Source: Estrella lausannensis (GTDB lineage: Bacteria > Chlamydiota > Chlamydiia > Chlamydiales > Criblamydiaceae). From it: DNA of 55,686 bases. A model generated the notes under the pieces. The model did not search any database, was not told where the DNA came from, and saw nothing but the letters and a program-made list of their open reading frames with translations. The DNA lies in contig NZ_CWGJ01000015.1 in assembly GCF_900000175.1 (NCBI RefSeq), forward strand, positions 1 to 55,686. Direction: 5' to 3'. A program made the position numbers and the translations under genes. This document shows positions 1 to 8,465 of this stretch, piece after piece (the stretch's first letter is position 1; each line of letters starts with the position of its first letter).

Positions 1-19
1 TTGAGATACTTTCGGTATA
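1..19. repeat. Family A repeat, right end (cut by window edge)
   Basis: The window opens with the right terminus TTGAGATACTTTCGGTAT of the dispersed family A palindrome. The rest of the copy lies outside the window. It sits about 100 bp upstream of the magnesium transporter gene. Confidence 0.75.
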
Positions 20-116
20 AGACGACCTCTTAATTTGAAGTGATTTTCCCTTTTAAGTTTTCAAATATAGTGATATTATGTGGAGCGATTAGCGGATACA
101 TTTTTACAAATTATCA

Positions 117-1628
117 ATGCCTTGGTTTAAGCTTCTTAAAGCCAAGCTGCAGGGGAAATCAGTGGCTCCTCAACATTTAGAACAAGATCCTAAAGACAAA
201 GAAGATCTAGGCGATGCCGAAGAGGAGATGGAGCTGTCCACTGCCCATCTTGATGACGAGCTCGAAGAACAGCTGGAGACAGCGTTCCATCAAGACACCG
301 CCCAGGTCATCTTGCACGACGTTTCCCGCATCGCAAGAGAAAACGATCCGGTCGACTTGGCCCACATCGTCACAAGACTCCCCCACCACTCCCGCGTGGT
401 TGTTTACGACAACCTACCCGATCTGGACGCCAAGATCATTTTCATCATCAACACCACCGGCTCTACCAGAACAACAATTTTCCGACAGATCTCCGACAGC
501 GAAATCAAAGACCTGCTAGAGAAGATGCCTCCTGACGAAGCTGTCTGGATGCTAGACGACATGTCCGACAGAAGGATGAAGAGGGTTTTAGAGCTGCTCG
601 ATGCCAAAAAGCGCCAACGCATCCAAGACCTGCAAAAGCACGATCGCAACAGCGCCGGCCGTCTGATGACCAACGAATATTTCTCCTTCAACATGAACGC
701 CACCGTGGGCCAGGTCGCGCAAACCATCCGTGACAACCCGGGGATTGAGCTCACACGAAGGGTGTTTGTCTACAATCAGAAAGAAGAGGCCGTTGGCTAC
801 GCCTCCGCGAGAAGCCTGATCATCACTCCGCCCTATATCCCTTTGCGCCAGGTAATGCGTCCCATCCACCATAAGGTCCGTGAAGACGCTTCAAGGGAAG
901 AGGTGATCGATATTGTCGAGCGCTACAAGATTGCCGCCCTGCCGGTTGTCGATGAAAACGACAAAATGGTCGGCGTAATCACCTACGAAGATGTCGTCGA
1001 GGCGATGGAAGACCTTGCCGATGACACGATTGCCAGCATCGGCGGTACAGCAGAAGACGTCACCGAGCATGACCCCGCCTGGAAGAGAATGCTTTGGCGC
1101 GCTCCCTGGCTCGTCGTGACCTTATGCGCCGGGCTAGTCACCACGACATCGATGATGCACTTTGAAGCAGCTCCTTGGTTCCGCTACATGTCATTCTTCG
1201 TGCCCCTGATCGCAGGGATGAGCGGCAACGTCGGCATTCAGTGCTCGACAACGCTCGTCCGTAGCATGTCACTCGGAGAGCTCTCCTACAAGTCCAAAAA
1301 AGAAGCTATGGTCCGTGAGATCAGCATCGGTCTTCTGACGGGAACAGCGTTCGGCCTTCTCTCCGGACTGGTCGTTTTTACCCTCTACCAGACAGGGCTA
1401 CAACCTTCAGGAGAGGACGAACTGAGAATCGGCATCACTGTCGCCACAGGACTTTTTGCCGCCTGCGTCACGGCCACCGTTTTAGGAACCATCTCACCGT
1501 TCCTGTTCGACCGCTACAACATCGATCCTGCTGTCGCTTCAGGCCCGATCGTCACTGCCTTCAACGACGTCCTCTCTTCCCAGATATTCTTTTTAGTGGC
1601 CCGCTCTCTCTTCTTTTTCTTGACTTGA
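117..1628 (+). CDS. mgtE: MgtE-family magnesium transporter
   Basis: Inner-membrane Mg2+ channel/transporter. The 503-residue length and domain order fit the family: an acidic N-terminal MgtE_N superhelical region (about residues 60-165), two CBS domains (about 170-300, including LRQVMRPIHHKVRED and AALPVVDENDKMVGVITYEDV) and a C-terminal block of about five membrane helices (about 325-503). The pore-region signature PLIAGMSGNVGIQ is present. In characterised homologues the N and CBS domains close the pore when cytosolic Mg2+ is high. The gene stands alone, followed 56 bp downstream by a methyltransferase in the same direction. The first 50 residues are very acidic and poorly conserved in the family. 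The identification is secure; transport specificity for Mg2+ over Co2+ is inferred. Confidence 0.93.
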   Translation: MPWFKLLKAKLQGKSVAPQHLEQDPKDKEDLGDAEEEMELSTAHLDDELEEQLETAFHQDTAQVILHDVSRIARENDPVDLAHIVTRLPHHSRVVVYDNLPDLDAKIIFIINTTGSTRTTIFRQISDSEIKDLLEKMPPDEAVWMLDDMSDRRMKRVLELLDAKKRQRIQDLQKHDRNSAGRLMTNEYFSFNMNATVGQVAQTIRDNPGIELTRRVFVYNQKEEAVGYASARSLIITPPYIPLRQVMRPIHHKVREDASREEVIDIVERYKIAALPVVDENDKMVGVITYEDVVEAMEDLADDTIASIGGTAEDVTEHDPAWKRMLWRAPWLVVTLCAGLVTTTSMMHFEAAPWFRYMSFFVPLIAGMSGNVGIQCSTTLVRSMSLGELSYKSKKEAMVREISIGLLTGTAFGLLSGLVVFTLYQTGLQPSGEDELRIGITVATGLFAACVTATVLGTISPFLFDRYNIDPAVASGPIVTAFNDVLSSQIFFLVARSLFFFLT

Positions 1629-1684
1629 AGAGGTCTTTTAAAAAAAATCAGAACGAGATGATCCGTTTAATTTACAGGTGATTT

Positions 1685-2422
1685 GTGTCCAAACCCCTCA
1701 AAGTCGGCAGCCTTATCGAAAACACTTTGGCGCCAGACCGCCTTGGCTCACTGCTCGGTCTAGTTGCTCTGAAAATCAAGACGCGGCTGATCGGTATCAA
1801 AGAGTTTTTCAAGACCGCCTTTCTCTACTACGGCAACACCAAGTTCATGAAATCCGATCTCTCGCTTATGGGGATGTATCTCTTTAACAGCCCTTACAGC
1901 ATCTCCAAAAGATTTTTAGAGGAGCAGGGCGACAAAAACATCTACGCCTATGGCGAGACACCGCTTGATACGATGGAAAAAATCGTGCGTGAGTGCGGTA
2001 TCAGCAGCGCAGATCATGTGTTTGAGCTCGGATCAGGAAGAGGCAGGGTCTGTTTTTGGTTAAATACCGTTCTCGGTGCGAAAGTCACCGGCATCGACAA
2101 CGTGCCGGCCTTTATCGAACGTGCCGAAAAGATCCGGCACAAGCTGGGCATGGAAGGAGTCCACTTCGTCTTGGGGGATTTTTTGACAGCTCCCCTGAAC
2201 GGCGGAACCGTCTACTATCTTTTTGGCAGTGCGCTCGAAGAGGAGTTCTTAGGTAAAATGGCGAAACGTTTCGAAGAGCTGCCGAAGGGCACCCGGTTCG
2301 TGACCATCAGCTTCCCCCTCACCGACTACACAAAACCGGGATCCTTTGAAGTCATGAAGCGTTTCCCCGTCACATTTCCCTGGGGCGAGACAGACGCCTA
2401 TCTCCAAATCAAAAAGAAATAA
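1685..2422 (+). CDS. Class I SAM-dependent methyltransferase
   Basis: A 245-residue protein with a Rossmann methyltransferase core. SAM-binding motif I is VFELGSGRG at residues 112-120, followed by an acidic residue at the next strand (GAKVTGIDN). The start is GTG, preceded by AGGTGAT a few bases upstream. The N-terminal 100 residues are not part of the core and include a hydrophobic stretch (GSLLGLVALKIKTRLIG) that could rest on the membrane. The substrate is unknown; methyltransferases of this shape act on proteins, lipids or small molecules. A hairpin terminator follows directly, so this gene ends the mgtE transcription unit. Confidence 0.75.
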   Translation: MSKPLKVGSLIENTLAPDRLGSLLGLVALKIKTRLIGIKEFFKTAFLYYGNTKFMKSDLSLMGMYLFNSPYSISKRFLEEQGDKNIYAYGETPLDTMEKIVRECGISSADHVFELGSGRGRVCFWLNTVLGAKVTGIDNVPAFIERAEKIRHKLGMEGVHFVLGDFLTAPLNGGTVYYLFGSALEEEFLGKMAKRFEELPKGTRFVTISFPLTDYTKPGSFEVMKRFPVTFPWGETDAYLQIKKK

Positions 2423-2423
2423 A

Positions 2424-2459
2424 AAAACCCCATTCCGGGTAAACCGGAATGAGGTTTTC
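2424..2459. terminator. Bidirectional rho-independent terminator
   Basis: Stem AACCCCATTCCGG/CCGGAATGAGGTT with a short GTAAA loop, flanked by A-run and T-run. It lies between convergent genes (the methyltransferase and copD) and can serve both strands. One C/A mismatch in the stem. Confidence 0.85.
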
Positions 2460-2488
2460 TTAATATCCGTAGCTGAAAGCTCTCGTTT

Positions 2489-3310
2489 TTAAGCCGAAGC
2501 TGAGAGAATACGCATCGCAGCGTTGTGCAGGTTTTCGTTCATACGATCCAAATTGGAGAGAGCGCTCCCCTGCATGTTGCGGTTCTGACCGGCTGACGAC
2601 TGGGCCACATCGCGTCTGTTGGTCGTAAGCTGCAAGTCAAACTGATGCGCTTGTCGCTTGGATTCATAGTAGCTCTGCAGCGGCTGTCCGACAGCTCCCT
2701 GGATCCCCTGCGAGATAGCGCCTGCAGACTGACTGAACTGGCTCACCTGGCTGATCGATTGCGAGACTTTGGCTGCCCCGTTCGCCAGCTGTCCAAGACC
2801 GGCAATGTTGGCGCCGGCGCCGACCATGCCGCCGATAATGCTGATAGTTCCACAGCCAATGCCTGTCAAAAGCGACCAGAAGTTATTGTAAGTGCCTTTA
2901 ACATTCTGGATCTCTTCACGCATTCTCTCCACTTCCGCCTGGGTCATTTCCATGTCGCTCTTTCCCGCTTTGCGGAGGAGAAGAACAGCCAACTGACGGA
3001 TGAGATAGTCAATTTTTGTCCAGTTAGCCTTCTCTTTTTTACTCTCTTCCCTGATTTCGAAGCTGACGCGCTGGATCTCCGAATCGATGAGATTGGGTTT
3101 TTCACCGACCTCTCGCTTGGCGCCGGCAGCGCTCAGCATATCGAATCCAAGCTCTGCCGCGCTCTTACCGGAGGCGACATCAGCCTGAGAGCGATAACTG
3201 TCTTCGACCGCTTTCAGTGTAGGATATTCAGGCAGCTGGACAGCCGACTGCTGAACGACCTGCTCTCTATCCTGGGCTTTGCCAATATGACTAAATTGTG
3301 TAATAGACAT
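2489..3310 (-). CDS. copD: Type III secretion translocator, CopD/SctB-like
   Basis: Probable minor (single-hydrophobic-region) translocon protein, inserted by the T3SS needle into the host or inclusion membrane. The 273-residue protein has a polar N-terminus, a predicted coiled coil (about 75-140, rich in K/E), one long hydrophobic region (about 144-180, LLTGIGCGTISIIGGMVGAGANIAG) and a Gln/Ser-rich C-terminal helix. It is the last gene of an operon with a chaperone and a two-helix translocator, the standard order in chlamydiae. A GGAGAC Shine-Dalgarno lies 8 bases before the ATG. Sequence similarity to Chlamydia CopD is judged from architecture and context, not alignment. Confidence 0.75.
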   Translation of the reverse strand: MSITQFSHIGKAQDREQVVQQSAVQLPEYPTLKAVEDSYRSQADVASGKSAAELGFDMLSAAGAKREVGEKPNLIDSEIQRVSFEIREESKKEKANWTKIDYLIRQLAVLLLRKAGKSDMEMTQAEVERMREEIQNVKGTYNNFWSLLTGIGCGTISIIGGMVGAGANIAGLGQLANGAAKVSQSISQVSQFSQSAGAISQGIQGAVGQPLQSYYESKRQAHQFDLQLTTNRRDVAQSSAGQNRNMQGSALSNLDRMNENLHNAAMRILSASA

Positions 3311-3397
3311 GGGAATTTGTCTCCGTACGTTTGTCTAATAAGAACCTACCCCAAAAATCGACTGAAACTTTTTAATGGGCTAGGTCAAAATTTGCTT

Positions 3398-4390
3398 CTA
3401 TCTAAAAAAATCCGGCTTGTTGCGCAGCACCTGCGCGATCTTGGCCCAAACAGCGGCAATGCTGTTGTCGTTCGACTCCATATCCTGGAGCATAACCGAC
3501 ATGCTGTTTGCGATCAGGTCCTTCTCTTGCTTTACTTCAAAGGCCTGAGCCTGATCTTTTTCACTCTGGTAATTCAAGACGCTGCTCGCGATCTGCGAGC
3601 CACCGCTCGCAGCGCCGGCAATGCCCGCACCCACTCCAAAAACTACAGGAAGGGCAGCTCCCCCCGTGGCGACCGTGGCGATGATGCCGCCGAGCGCAAG
3701 AACGCCTCCGAGAAGACCGGCTCCAAAGCTTGTCCAGCCTAAAATATCGGCTGTCTCCTGTTTGCTTTCGGCCCGATCTTTGAACGCCATATACTCTTCA
3801 ATCAGCTTTTTCTGCTTATCGCCTTTGTCCTGAATGAGGATCTGATTGGTCTTTGTATTTTCTTCGCGCAGCTTCGACTGTCTGCCCATGGCAGCGAAAA
3901 TAGCCTTCATCAGAAGTGCTTCCGTAGGAGCGCCGCCGCCTTCACCTCTTGTGATCAGGCCGGCAGAGGCAATCACCTCATTATCTATCGGAGACTCCGC
4001 CGATGCCTTCACCAGCTGGGACATGGAATATTCCGCCACCGGGCTTGGCCTCTCAATCGATGGCTTCTGACGAATCGTTGGCAGCACGTCGGGTTTGGAC
4101 AGGCCCCTGGGAATTGCATTCGCCTGAACGCTCTTTTCAGGGAAAAGCTGCCTGTAAAATGTTTTCGAGGCTTCTACGACCGTTGACAGAACAGTTTTTG
4201 TCTCACTCTTGACAGTCTCAAGGGCGGCGCTTGCCTGCGTGTTCACAGTGTCGAGCGTCTTGCCAAGATCTGACGCGAAGGACGCTGCCTGCGGATTGAC
4301 GGCAACACGCCTTGCGTCCTCTTCGACGTGCCCCTTGCTGTCGCGGACGGAAAGGGTCGGTATTCTCATTTGATCTATAGGAGCTGACAT
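3398..4390 (-). CDS. copB: Type III secretion translocator, CopB/SctE-like
   Basis: Probable major pore-forming translocator (YopB/IpaB class). The 330-residue protein has a long polar N-terminal region with a chaperone-binding-like segment, a charged coiled coil (about 165-210) and a large hydrophobic hairpin (about 216-265, WTSFGAGLLGGVLALGGIIA then GGAALPVVFGVGAGIAG). A charged C-terminal coiled coil follows. Two adjacent hydrophobic helices flanked by coiled coils is the hallmark of this class. It starts 22 bp after the chaperone gene and is followed after 87 bp by copD. An AGAGG site precedes the ATG. Confidence 0.78.
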   Translation of the reverse strand: MSAPIDQMRIPTLSVRDSKGHVEEDARRVAVNPQAASFASDLGKTLDTVNTQASAALETVKSETKTVLSTVVEASKTFYRQLFPEKSVQANAIPRGLSKPDVLPTIRQKPSIERPSPVAEYSMSQLVKASAESPIDNEVIASAGLITRGEGGGAPTEALLMKAIFAAMGRQSKLREENTKTNQILIQDKGDKQKKLIEEYMAFKDRAESKQETADILGWTSFGAGLLGGVLALGGIIATVATGGAALPVVFGVGAGIAGAASGGSQIASSVLNYQSEKDQAQAFEVKQEKDLIANSMSVMLQDMESNDNSIAAVWAKIAQVLRNKPDFFR

Positions 4391-4412
4391 AGGAACCTCT
4401 TGATAGAATCTG

Positions 4413-4928
4413 CTACTTTATTTTTTTTGCCAGAGCCTTCGCCTGCGGATACCAGCTCTTCCTGAGCATTTGGATTCTGCTCTTCAGAAGATCTTCTCCC
4501 TCTAATCTGTCGGCTACTTTTCGCGCTCCCTCGAGTGCGCGCCAGGCGTTCTTGACATCGCCCATAGTGTAAAAACACTCCGCCGCATGAAAATGAGGAT
4601 AGGGATCATTCAACTCTTCGTCAAGATGGGCGGCGACGCTATAGGCTTCAGTCGCCTCTTTATACCTCTTGAGCATCTGCGCGGTCGCCCCAAGCCCCAT
4701 CCAGATCTTCTTCTCGCCATTTCGTAAAGCGGCAAGTAAAACGAACAGGTCATAAGCTTCTTGGTAGCGGCCCGCCTCATAGTGGTGCCACGCGTAGGCA
4801 TAGGCCCCTTCGCTGAACTCTTTGCTCGCGAGACGGATTGTTTCAAGCGACTCTTGATCGATTGCCTGCAACAGCTCTCTCTTGATCACGTCAACGCTTG
4901 CAAGACTACCAGCAGCGGCCGTCATCAT
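4413..4928 (-). CDS. lcrH: LcrH/SycD-type TPR chaperone of T3SS translocators
   Basis: Class II secretion chaperone, expected to bind CopB and CopD in the cytosol before export. It is 171 residues, close to the SycD family length, and nearly all helical with tandem tetratricopeptide repeats: AYAWHHYEAGRYQEAYDLF, then KIWMGLGATAQMLKRYKEA, then PYPHFHAAECFYTMGDVKNA. The start overlaps the upstream stop by one base (TAATG), implying translational coupling. A second in-frame ATG follows immediately. The C-terminal lysine-rich tail is unremarkable. Confidence 0.88.
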   Translation of the reverse strand: MMTAAAGSLASVDVIKRELLQAIDQESLETIRLASKEFSEGAYAYAWHHYEAGRYQEAYDLFVLLAALRNGEKKIWMGLGATAQMLKRYKEATEAYSVAAHLDEELNDPYPHFHAAECFYTMGDVKNAWRALEGARKVADRLEGEDLLKSRIQMLRKSWYPQAKALAKKIK

Positions 4929-5452
4929 TAGCCTCCCCTTATTGCCCGGGCTTTGTTCTTCTTGTCTTCATCAAGAACCTTATGGGCCATACGGGTCAGC
5001 TGATACATTTCATAGCGCTCGTTGGTGATGCGCGTCACTTCCTGCAGCATCATGTCGTTTTTGACATTTAAATTCTCAATTTGGAGACGGATGTTTTCAA
5101 CAAGACGTTCCTTTTCCTTATCTGTGAACTCGCCGTCTGTCTTGGCGATTTTCACCCCCATTTCCTCAGCTTCCTTCAGAAGCTTTTCCACTTCGGAGCC
5201 TTTTTCGACATTAATCTTGCCGTCTTTGTCGGTAATCTCGTTGATTTTGGCAATCAGGTCGTGGAGTTTGGAGACTTGATCCTGGCTTTCCGTTAGGGAA
5301 TCGAGAGTGGTGGCTGACTTATCTTCCAAGTGCTTCAATCTTTCGGTATGAACTAAAAAGAGAAGTTTCTCGAGCGTCCAGTCGTTGTAATCGCCGCCGC
5401 CTGCGCCTTCGCTCTTCTGAATTATCTGGGTGTTGTTGACAGATTCAGTCAT
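4928..5452 (-). CDS. Coiled-coil protein heading the T3SS translocator operon
   Basis: A 174-residue, highly charged, mostly helical protein with a Gly-rich patch near the N-terminus (GAGGGDYNDW) and long coiled-coil stretches. No signal peptide or membrane segment. A perfect AAGGAGG site precedes the ATG, and the gene overlaps the chaperone by one base, so it is co-expressed with the translocators. In Chlamydia the lcrH1-copB-copD cluster also carries an extra small gene (CT577) between chaperone and copB; this may be its counterpart moved to the front, or an unrelated needle or tip component. I cannot assign a function from sequence alone. Confidence 0.7.
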   Translation of the reverse strand: MTESVNNTQIIQKSEGAGGGDYNDWTLEKLLFLVHTERLKHLEDKSATTLDSLTESQDQVSKLHDLIAKINEITDKDGKINVEKGSEVEKLLKEAEEMGVKIAKTDGEFTDKEKERLVENIRLQIENLNVKNDMMLQEVTRITNERYEMYQLTRMAHKVLDEDKKNKARAIRGG

Positions 5453-5827
5453 GTAGTGCCTCCTTACCGGTGAGGAAATAAATTTTAGCGAGGAACGTTC
5501 TCCAAGCCGAAGCTTCTATTTAACCACAGTTACGTTAACACACTGTTTAATTTATGTTAATTTTTTGTTAACGAAATAAACTTTTCTGTGATATCAAACA
5601 AAAGAAATTAAAAATATATTAAAGTTTAAAACAAACATTAAATTAAATCAAATAAAACATATAAAACCGCCAAATTTCATTTGCAAATCATTGAGCAAAA
5701 TCAGTAGCATCATACCCATTCCGATCCAACTTTCGAAATTTTCTAGCTGTTCGTTGCCGGGACGCCGGCTGCCGGGCGGATATTCCGTAAGTTTCGGTAC
5801 ATTTTCAACTTAACCAACGGACTGTGA
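5453..5827. promoter_or_regulatory. AT-rich divergent promoter region with GTTAAC-type repeats
   Basis: A 375-bp gap between the divergently transcribed T3SS operon and the NSS transporter. It is strongly AT-rich at 5515-5690 and contains three TGTTAA(C)-like words at about 5533, 5555 and 5567, spaced 12-22 bp apart. These could be operator sites or part of the AT-rich promoter. No family A or B repeat is present here. Confidence 0.35.
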
Positions 5828-7183
5828 ATGCAAAGAGAATCCTGGGGCTCAAAACTTGGCTTTATCATGGCGGTCGCCGGGTCCGCGATCGGCCTGGCAA
5901 ATATCTGGCGCTTCCCCTATCTGGTAGGCAAATTCGGCGGGGCAGCCTTTATCATGGTCTATATTCTATTCCTGTTTCTAATCGGATTTCCCGTTCTGAT
6001 CAGCGAAATCACCCTCGGTAGAAGGGCACAATCCAGCCCGAGCGGCGCCTTTAAGATGATAGGTGGAAAAGGGTGGGCCTACGCCGGCAAACTCACCATC
6101 TTAACCGGATTCTTAGTCGCAAGCTTCTACAGCGTCGTCGCCGGGTGGGTTCTCGGCTATTTGGTGGAAGCGCTCTTCGGACAGATGAACCACTTCACCT
6201 CGAACGAATCGTCACTCGCCCACTTTACAACCCTGATATCCACCCCCTGGTGGACAGTCCTCTTCCTTTCCCTGTTTCTCGTCCTCTGCACAAGCGTGCT
6301 CTATCTCGGCGTGCAACAAGGGATTGAAAGGGGAAACAAAATCTTGATGCCCGTCCTGTTTTTGACCCTCATTTTTCTTGTCGTCAGGGGGCTTTTTATG
6401 CCCAACGCTAAAGAAGCGATCGCTTTTTTACTCTCGCCAGATTGGTCGATTCTAACAGGAGAGGGAATTCTCGCGGCCCTCGGTCAGGCGTTCTTTACCT
6501 TAAGTCTTGGGCAAGGCACCATGGTCACCTATGGAAGCTACCTCCAGAAAAAGGAGAATATCCTCACAACGTGCATTCCTGTGGTAAGCATGGACTTTGC
6601 CGTCTCCATCCTCTCTGCAATCGCCGTCTTCACCATCGCCTTTTCAGTAGGGATCGAGCCCGACTCCGGACCGAGCCTGGTGTTTCACACGTTGCCCTGG
6701 GTTTTCAGTCAGCTGACCGGTGGCTATCTGATTGCGCTGATCTTTTTTCTGCTGGTGTTCCTGGCAGCGCTCACCTCAGAAATCTCCGCAATGGAACCTA
6801 GCATCGCGTATCTCAGAGACGAGTTCGGATGGTCGCGCCACCTGGCAACCGTCGTTGTCGCCGCCGGAGCACTCCTCCTCGGCATCCCCTCAGCCCTCTC
6901 CTACAGTTTACTTAAAGACACGACATTTTTTGGCAAACCCTTCCTTGAGTTCATGGAGTTTCTCTGCGGGAACATCCTGATACCGCTCGGCGGTCTTCTG
7001 GCGGTGGGAAGCGTCGCCTACCTCTGGGGCGTCAAAGGCGCGCTCGAGGAAATCGAGACCGGAGACGGCGGACTGATCAAGAGAAACAAATGGATCGGCG
7101 TTTACCTCTCTGTTTGCTTCCGCTATGTCGCCCCCCTCTTTATTATCTTTGTATTTCTTAATGCTTTAGGTATTTTCGGTTAG
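5828..7183 (+). CDS. Sodium-dependent neurotransmitter-symporter (NSS/SNF) family transporter
   Basis: Inner-membrane Na+-coupled amino-acid importer of the LeuT fold. The 451-residue protein begins directly with the family signature: WGSKLGFIMAVAGSAIGLAN and the conserved IWRFPYLVGKFGG. About eleven or twelve hydrophobic helices follow. Bacterial NSS proteins import amino acids such as Leu, Trp or Tyr; specificity is not readable here. Chlamydiae depend on host amino acids, so nutrient uptake in the inclusion is the likely role. No good Shine-Dalgarno precedes the ATG. A strong hairpin terminator follows 14 bp after the stop. Confidence 0.92.
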   Translation: MQRESWGSKLGFIMAVAGSAIGLANIWRFPYLVGKFGGAAFIMVYILFLFLIGFPVLISEITLGRRAQSSPSGAFKMIGGKGWAYAGKLTILTGFLVASFYSVVAGWVLGYLVEALFGQMNHFTSNESSLAHFTTLISTPWWTVLFLSLFLVLCTSVLYLGVQQGIERGNKILMPVLFLTLIFLVVRGLFMPNAKEAIAFLLSPDWSILTGEGILAALGQAFFTLSLGQGTMVTYGSYLQKKENILTTCIPVVSMDFAVSILSAIAVFTIAFSVGIEPDSGPSLVFHTLPWVFSQLTGGYLIALIFFLLVFLAALTSEISAMEPSIAYLRDEFGWSRHLATVVVAAGALLLGIPSALSYSLLKDTTFFGKPFLEFMEFLCGNILIPLGGLLAVGSVAYLWGVKGALEEIETGDGGLIKRNKWIGVYLSVCFRYVAPLFIIFVFLNALGIFG

Positions 7184-7197
7184 CGCAGGGCCTCCTC

Positions 7198-7243
7198 TTT
7201 TTAGCTCCTTGGCAAGAGACCTCTTGCCAAGGAGCTAAAAAAA
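7198..7243 (+). terminator. Strong rho-independent terminator
   Basis: A perfect 21-bp stem (7198-7218 with 7221-7241, core TAGCTCCTTGGCAAGAG) with a two-base loop, flanked by T and A runs, placed just after the NSS transporter gene. The symmetry allows function on either strand. Confidence 0.92.
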
Positions 7244-7318
7244 GGCTACATTAGTCACCGTATTCAATCTCTTAGAATCAATCTGTCACTCCCGTACAGC
7301 TTAAGACAAGGATCAGAC

Positions 7319-8326
7319 ATGAGCGGCGCTTTCGTCGAGTCGACGTTCACAAAAAAAGATGTGGTTTTTGAACTGCCCCTAAGACCGCAGTCCTTCCGCG
7401 ACTTCACGGGACAGGATGGCGTCAAAGAGCGCCTGATGGTCATGTGCGGAGCCGCTAGGAAAAGAAACGAAGCGCTCGGCCACTGTCTTTTGTCCGGACC
7501 GCCGGGACTTGGCAAGACAACGCTTGCCACTCTTCTTTCCAAAGAAATGGGAACCAACCTGGTCACCACATCAGGGCCTGCTATCGAGAAACCAGGCGAC
7601 CTGGCCGGAGTGCTGACCAGCCTGCAAGAGGGAGACATCCTTTTTGTTGACGAGATACACCGTGTGCCGAAATCGGTCGAAGAGTATCTTTACTCGGCCA
7701 TGGAGGACTTTTCATTAGACATCATGATCGATTCGGGGCCTGCGGCGAGATCCGTCCAGGTGAAGCTGAACCGCTTTACACTGGCTGCGGCGACCACCCG
7801 GCAAGGCCTTTTAACAGCCCCGCTCCGCTCACGTTTCCAACTCTCGCTGAGGCTCGATTACTACAATCCTGAAGCCTTAGTTCCGATTATTCTGCGGTCG
7901 GCACGCATTCTGAACACAGACCTTAACGAAGAGGGCGCACGAGAAATCGCTGCCCGCGCGCGCGGAACCCCGAGGATTGCCAACAACCTACTCAAATGGG
8001 TGCGCGACTACTCTCTGATGCGTACGGCCGGCAAGCTGCCCAAAGAAACTGTCAGGGATGCTTTGGACATGCTTGAGATAGACTTCCTGGGCCTTGACGA
8101 GATGGATAGAAAAATACTGACTCTGCTCATTGAAGATTTTGAAGGAGGACCGGTTGGCCTGAACACGATTTCCGTTGCTGTCGGAGAGGACAGCGGCACC
8201 ATAGAAGATGTGTTCGAGCCCTACCTCATCATGCAGGGATTGATAAAAAGAACACCGAAAGGCCGGGTGGCCACTCTAAAAGCTTATCAGCATTTGGAGT
8301 CTATCCAGCGACAGATGCAAAAATGA
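7319..8326 (+). CDS. ruvB: Holliday junction branch migration helicase RuvB
   Basis: Motor subunit of the RuvAB complex, which drives branch migration of Holliday junctions. 335 residues, the usual length. Walker A is GPPGLGKTT at 60-68, Walker B/DEIHR at 111-115, sensor 1 region TLAAATTR, and the arginine-finger region and winged-helix C-terminus (GLNTISVAVGEDSGTIEDV) are present. The start is supported by AAGGATC seven bases upstream of the ATG. It stands between a terminator and a family A repeat, so it is probably transcribed alone. Confidence 0.96.
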   Translation: MSGAFVESTFTKKDVVFELPLRPQSFRDFTGQDGVKERLMVMCGAARKRNEALGHCLLSGPPGLGKTTLATLLSKEMGTNLVTTSGPAIEKPGDLAGVLTSLQEGDILFVDEIHRVPKSVEEYLYSAMEDFSLDIMIDSGPAARSVQVKLNRFTLAAATTRQGLLTAPLRSRFQLSLRLDYYNPEALVPIILRSARILNTDLNEEGAREIAARARGTPRIANNLLKWVRDYSLMRTAGKLPKETVRDALDMLEIDFLGLDEMDRKILTLLIEDFEGGPVGLNTISVAVGEDSGTIEDVFEPYLIMQGLIKRTPKGRVATLKAYQHLESIQRQMQK

Positions 8327-8343
8327 ACGGATAAGCTGAAATG

Positions 8344-8420
8344 ATACCGAAAGTATCTAAAAATTTGGCACGAGGACTTTCTCAAAGCCCTCAGGCCAAT
8401 TTTTGAGACACTTTCAGTAT
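8344..8420. repeat. Family A repeat, medium form
   Basis: A 77-bp imperfect palindrome. The left end ATACCGAAAGTATCTAAAA pairs with the right end TTTTGAGACACTTTCAGTAT. It lies 17 bp after ruvB, upstream of the SpoIID-domain gene. Confidence 0.85.
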
Positions 8421-8465
8421 AGAGCTCATTTCAGTATGAAATATGTATAAGCAAGGAGAATTCAT

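Noticed and set aside
2645-3742. A 365-codon plus-strand open frame over copD and copB
   Set aside because: It is antisense to two well-supported translocator genes, has no Shine-Dalgarno and no family features.
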